Source of the DNA: Bacillus cereus ATCC 14579 | GTDB lineage: Bacteria; Bacillota; Bacilli; Bacillales; Bacillaceae_G | DNA: 7,500 nucleotides | Direction of reading: 5' to 3' | Assembly (NCBI RefSeq): GCF_000007825.1 | Contig: NC_004722.1 | Span: 1-7,500 of the forward strand | Shown: in pieces, positions 4,458 through 7,500 of the stretch | How positions within the stretch are numbered: the stretch's first letter is position 1 | Layout of the letters: each line of letters starts with the position of its first letter | The notes under the pieces: model-generated | What the model was told of the DNA's origin: nothing | The model's database searches: none | What the model saw: only the letters and a program-made list of their open reading frames with translations | Translations under genes and position numbers: made by a program

Positions 4458-6386
4458 GTGTCAATGGAACAAAAGCAAATGCAAGAAAATGCATATGATG
4501 AAAGTCAGATACAGGTGCTTGAAGGACTAGAGGCAGTTCGGAAACGCCCTGGTATGTATATTGGATCTACAAGTGGAAAAGGGCTTCACCATCTTGTTTG
4601 GGAAATCGTAGATAATAGTATTGATGAAGCACTTGCAGGTTATTGTGATGAAATTAATGTTAGTATCGAAGAAGATAATAGTATTCGTGTAACGGATAAT
4701 GGGCGTGGTATTCCGGTTGGTATACAAGAAAAAATGGGACGTCCAGCTGTAGAAGTTATTATGACTGTTCTCCACGCCGGTGGTAAATTTGGCGGTGGCG
4801 GTTATAAAGTTTCTGGTGGTTTACATGGTGTTGGGGCATCGGTTGTAAATGCTCTATCAACAGAATTAGAAGTATTTGTACATCGTGAAGGTAAAATCCA
4901 TTACCAAAAATACGAAAGAGGTATTCCGGTTGCGGATTTAAAAGTCATTGGTGACACCGATCAAACAGGAACAATAACTCGATTTAAACCAGATCCGGAA
5001 ATTTTCCAAGAAACAACAGTATACGATTTTGATACGCTAGCAACTCGTATGCGTGAATTAGCGTTTTTAAATCGTAATATTAAATTAACAATTGAAGATA
5101 AACGTGAACATAAGCAAAAGAAAGAATTCCATTACGAAGGTGGAATTAAATCATACGTTGAGCATTTAAATCGCTCAAAACAACCGATTCATGAAGAGCC
5201 TGTGTACGTAGAAGGTTCAAAAGATGGTATTCAGGTTGAGGTTTCTCTTCAATATAACGAAGGATACACAAATAATATTTACTCATTTACGAATAACATC
5301 CATACGTATGAAGGTGGTACACATGAGGTAGGTTTTAAAACAGCTTTAACTCGTGTAATCAACGACTATGGTCGTAAAAATAGCATTTTAAAAGATGCGG
5401 ACAGTAATTTAACTGGTGAGGATGTTCGTGAAGGTTTAACAGCAATTGTATCAATCAAGCATCCAAATCCACAATTTGAAGGACAAACGAAGACAAAACT
5501 TGGGAATAGTGAAGCGAGAACAATTACAGAGTCTGTATTCTCAGAGGCATTTGAAAAGTTCTTACTAGAAAATCCTAATGTAGCGCGAAAAATTGTAGAA
5601 AAAGGTACGATGGCTGCACGTGCACGTGTAGCTGCGAAAAAAGCGCGTGAATTGACACGTCGAAAGAGTGCGTTAGAAGTTTCAAGTTTACCTGGTAAAT
5701 TAGCTGATTGCTCTTCGAAAGATCCAGCAATTAGTGAAATTTACATCGTAGAGGGTGACTCTGCGGGTGGATCTGCAAAACAAGGACGCGATCGTCATTT
5801 CCAAGCAATTTTACCGCTGAAGGGTAAAATTATTAATGTGGAAAAGGCGCGCTTAGATAAGATTTTATCAAATGATGAAGTTCGTACAATTATTACGGCA
5901 ATCGGTACAAATATTGGTGGAGACTTCGATATTGAAAAAGCACGCTATCATAAAGTTATTATTATGACCGATGCCGATGTTGATGGCGCACATATTCGTA
6001 CCCTATTATTAACGTTCTTCTATCGTTATATGCGTCAAATAATTGAGTGTGGTTATATCTATATTGCACAGCCGCCATTGTTTAAAATACAACAAGGTAA
6101 AAAAATTCAATATGCTTACAACGATAAGGAACTTGAAAAAATCTTAGCTGAGCTACCAGCCCAGCCGAAACCAGGAATTCAACGTTATAAAGGTCTTGGG
6201 GAGATGAATCCAACTCAGCTATGGGAGACGACAATGGATCCAGAAGTACGTTCGTTACTTCAAGTTTCTCTTCAAGATGCAATAGAAGCAGACGAAACGT
6301 TTGAAATTTTAATGGGTGATAAAGTAGAACCGCGTCGTAACTTTATCCAAGAGAATGCAAAATACGTGAAGAACCTTGATATTTAA
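4458..6386 (+). CDS. gyrB: DNA gyrase subunit B
   Basis: GyrB is the ATPase half of the type IIA topoisomerase that introduces negative supercoils. From GTG 4458 it is 642 residues (640 from ATG 4464, an alternative often seen in annotations). The GHKL ATPase domain has the catalytic Glu in EIVDNSIDEA (E49), VTDNGRGIP (78-86) and the ATP lid GGKFGGGGYKVSGGLHGVG (108-126). The transducer has the QTKTKLG loop (343-349). The Toprim domain has EGDSAGG (432-438) and MTDADVDG (503-510), which carry the metal-binding acidic residues. The tail has QRYKGLGEMNPTQLW (575-589). The short C-terminus without the enterobacterial insertion is usual for Gram-positives. The quinolone-region residues D434 and K455 are the susceptible type. 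It follows recF after 32 bases with no terminator, so the two are probably co-transcribed. No remB gene intervenes. Confidence 0.98.
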   Translation: MSMEQKQMQENAYDESQIQVLEGLEAVRKRPGMYIGSTSGKGLHHLVWEIVDNSIDEALAGYCDEINVSIEEDNSIRVTDNGRGIPVGIQEKMGRPAVEVIMTVLHAGGKFGGGGYKVSGGLHGVGASVVNALSTELEVFVHREGKIHYQKYERGIPVADLKVIGDTDQTGTITRFKPDPEIFQETTVYDFDTLATRMRELAFLNRNIKLTIEDKREHKQKKEFHYEGGIKSYVEHLNRSKQPIHEEPVYVEGSKDGIQVEVSLQYNEGYTNNIYSFTNNIHTYEGGTHEVGFKTALTRVINDYGRKNSILKDADSNLTGEDVREGLTAIVSIKHPNPQFEGQTKTKLGNSEARTITESVFSEAFEKFLLENPNVARKIVEKGTMAARARVAAKKARELTRRKSALEVSSLPGKLADCSSKDPAISEIYIVEGDSAGGSAKQGRDRHFQAILPLKGKIINVEKARLDKILSNDEVRTIITAIGTNIGGDFDIEKARYHKVIIMTDADVDGAHIRTLLLTFFYRYMRQIIECGYIYIAQPPLFKIQQGKKIQYAYNDKELEKILAELPAQPKPGIQRYKGLGEMNPTQLWETTMDPEVRSLLQVSLQDAIEADETFEILMGDKVEPRRNFIQENAKYVKNLDI

Positions 6387-6395
6387 ATGAGTAAT

Positions 6396-6419
6396 GACAG
6401 GAATCTAAGTATTCCTGTC
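6396..6419 (+). terminator. Hairpin between gyrB and gyrA, weak or partial terminator
   Basis: GACAGGAAT (6396-6404) and ATTCCTGTC (6411-6419) form a perfect nine-base-pair stem with a six-base loop, nine bases after the gyrB stop. The following bases (TTCTACATAT) are not a proper U-tract. It is therefore a poor terminator that may only reduce read-through or protect the gyrB 3' end. No clear separate gyrA promoter was found downstream. Confidence 0.5.
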
Positions 6420-6474
6420 TTCTACATATAAATCAATGTATGTGTAACGGAAATGTAAGAGGAGGTGCTCGTTG

Positions 6475-7500
6475 ATGTCAGACAATCAACAACAAGCACG
6501 AATTCGAGAAATTAATATTAGTCATGAAATGCGTACCTCATTTTTAGATTACGCAATGAGTGTTATCGTATCTCGTGCATTACCAGATGTTCGTGATGGA
6601 TTAAAACCTGTGCATCGTAGGGTTTTATATGCGATGAATGATTTAGGAATTACAGCTGATAAAGCGTATAAGAAATCAGCACGTATTGTCGGTGAAGTAA
6701 TCGGTAAGTATCACCCTCATGGTGATTCAGCCGTTTATGAAACAATGGTACGTATGGCGCAAGATTTTAGTCAACGTTATATGCTTGTAGATGGGCATGG
6801 TAACTTCGGTTCTGTAGATGGAGATTCAGCAGCAGCAATGCGTTATACAGAGGCAAGAATGTCTAAGATTTCTATGGAATTAATACGTGATATTTCAAAA
6901 AATACAATTGATTATCAAGATAACTATGATGGTTCCGAAAGAGAACCGATAGTACTACCAGCGCGTTTCCCTAATTTATTAGTAAACGGTACAACAGGTA
7001 TTGCTGTTGGTATGGCAACAAATATACCGCCGCATCAGCTTGGCGAAGTAATTGATGGTGTGCTGGCATTAAGTCATAATCCTGATATTACTATCGCAGA
7101 ATTGATGGAATATATTCCTGGTCCAGACTTTCCGACGGCAGGTTTAATTTTAGGAAGAAGTGGAATTCGAAGAGCTTATGAAACAGGTCGCGGTTCCATT
7201 ATGCTTCGTGCTAAGGTTGAAATTGAAGAGAAGTCAAACGGTAAACAATCTATTATCGTAACTGAACTACCTTATCAAGTTAATAAGGCGAGATTAATTG
7301 AAAAAATCGCAGAATTAGTTCGCGATAAGAAAATTGAAGGTATTACAGATTTACGTGATGAATCAGATCGTAATGGTATGCGTATTGTCATGGAAGTACG
7401 TCGTGATGCTAATGCAAACGTACTATTAAACAATCTATATAAACATACAGCGCTTCAAACAAGTTTCGGTATTAATATGTTGTCTCTTGTAAATGGGGAG
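6475..7500 (+). CDS. gyrA: DNA gyrase subunit A, 5' part only
   Basis: GyrA is the breakage-reunion subunit that pairs with GyrB. The frame stays open from ATG 6475 to the window edge (342 codons); the full protein is normally about 820 residues, so this is cut by the window and not broken. The N-terminus reads MSDNQQQARIREINIS. The winged-helix region contains the quinolone-determining stretch YHPHGDSAVYETM (79-91), with S85 and E89 both wild type. The catalytic tyrosine is Y124 in AAAMRYTEARMS (119-130). The stretch LPARFPNLLVNGTTGIAVGM (161-180) is typical of the tower-side core. GGAGG at 6461-6465 lies nine bases before the ATG. A TTG one codon upstream (6472) is a less likely start. It follows gyrB by 88 bases and may be reached by read-through past the weak hairpin. 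Confidence 0.97.
   Translation, partial: MSDNQQQARIREINISHEMRTSFLDYAMSVIVSRALPDVRDGLKPVHRRVLYAMNDLGITADKAYKKSARIVGEVIGKYHPHGDSAVYETMVRMAQDFSQRYMLVDGHGNFGSVDGDSAAAMRYTEARMSKISMELIRDISKNTIDYQDNYDGSEREPIVLPARFPNLLVNGTTGIAVGMATNIPPHQLGEVIDGVLALSHNPDITIAELMEYIPGPDFPTAGLILGRSGIRRAYETGRGSIMLRAKVEIEEKSNGKQSIIVTELPYQVNKARLIEKIAELVRDKKIEGITDLRDESDRNGMRIVMEVRRDANANVLLNNLYKHTALQTSFGINMLSLVNGE

Noticed and set aside
5613..5630. GCACGTGCACGTG repeat in gyrB as a parS-like site
   Set aside because: It does not match the parS consensus (TGTTNCACGTGAAACA) beyond the CACGTG core and encodes the alternating Ala-Arg stretch of GyrB.
6404..6432. TATAAA at 6427-6432 as a gyrA promoter
   Set aside because: The matching -35 position reads TCTAAG inside the hairpin loop, which is too poor to support a call.
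1..7500. Mobile element, CRISPR array, toxin-antitoxin or other accessory system
   Set aside because: Every substantial ORF is a core replication gene in the standard order. No transposase, terminal repeats, spaced repeats or foreign-looking segment was seen.

Overview
The window is the replication-origin segment of a low-GC Gram-positive chromosome. The gene order is dnaA, dnaN, a small S4-domain gene (yaaA/rlbA), recF, gyrB, and the 5' part of gyrA, all on the plus strand and so co-directional with the rightward replication fork. The AT-rich DNA, strong AGGAGG-type ribosome binding sites, bipartite DnaA-box layout and protein sequences all point to Bacillus. From remembered sequences the proteins look closest to the Bacillus cereus group (inference, not a database result). 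No remB (yaaB) gene lies between recF and gyrB, unlike in B. subtilis.

Layout. Positions 1-280 hold the upstream arm of oriC: seven DnaA-box-like 9-mers at 48-129, a perfect Spo0A box at 139-147, a weak dnaA promoter candidate near 173-201, and two hairpins in the dnaA leader, the second covering the Shine-Dalgarno sequence. dnaA follows from a TTG start. The 178 bp between dnaA and dnaN hold the downstream, unwinding arm of oriC. It contains an intrinsic terminator with a DnaA box inside it, two perfect and two near-perfect DnaA boxes in total, a short GC patch, eight consecutive DnaA-trios, and an AT-rich unwinding tract. dnaN then ends at a strong terminator. A new transcription unit starts near 3032 and runs through yaaA, recF and gyrB, probably into gyrA. 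A hairpin without a good U-tract lies between gyrB and gyrA. gyrA runs off the right end of the window.

How the genes work together. DnaA binds the boxes, loads on the trios and opens the origin, and probably represses its own promoter. DnaN is the sliding clamp that holds replicative polymerase on DNA. RecF acts at stalled or gapped forks. GyrB and GyrA form DNA gyrase, which removes the positive supercoils ahead of the fork and keeps the origin negatively supercoiled. YaaA is a small RNA-binding-type protein with a less settled role.

I see no CRISPR array, insertion sequence, prophage, RNA gene or accessory cassette. This is core chromosome. The points worth a second look are regulatory: the DnaA box inside the dnaA terminator, SD-masking hairpins at three genes (dnaA, yaaA, recF), and the Spo0A box in the origin.
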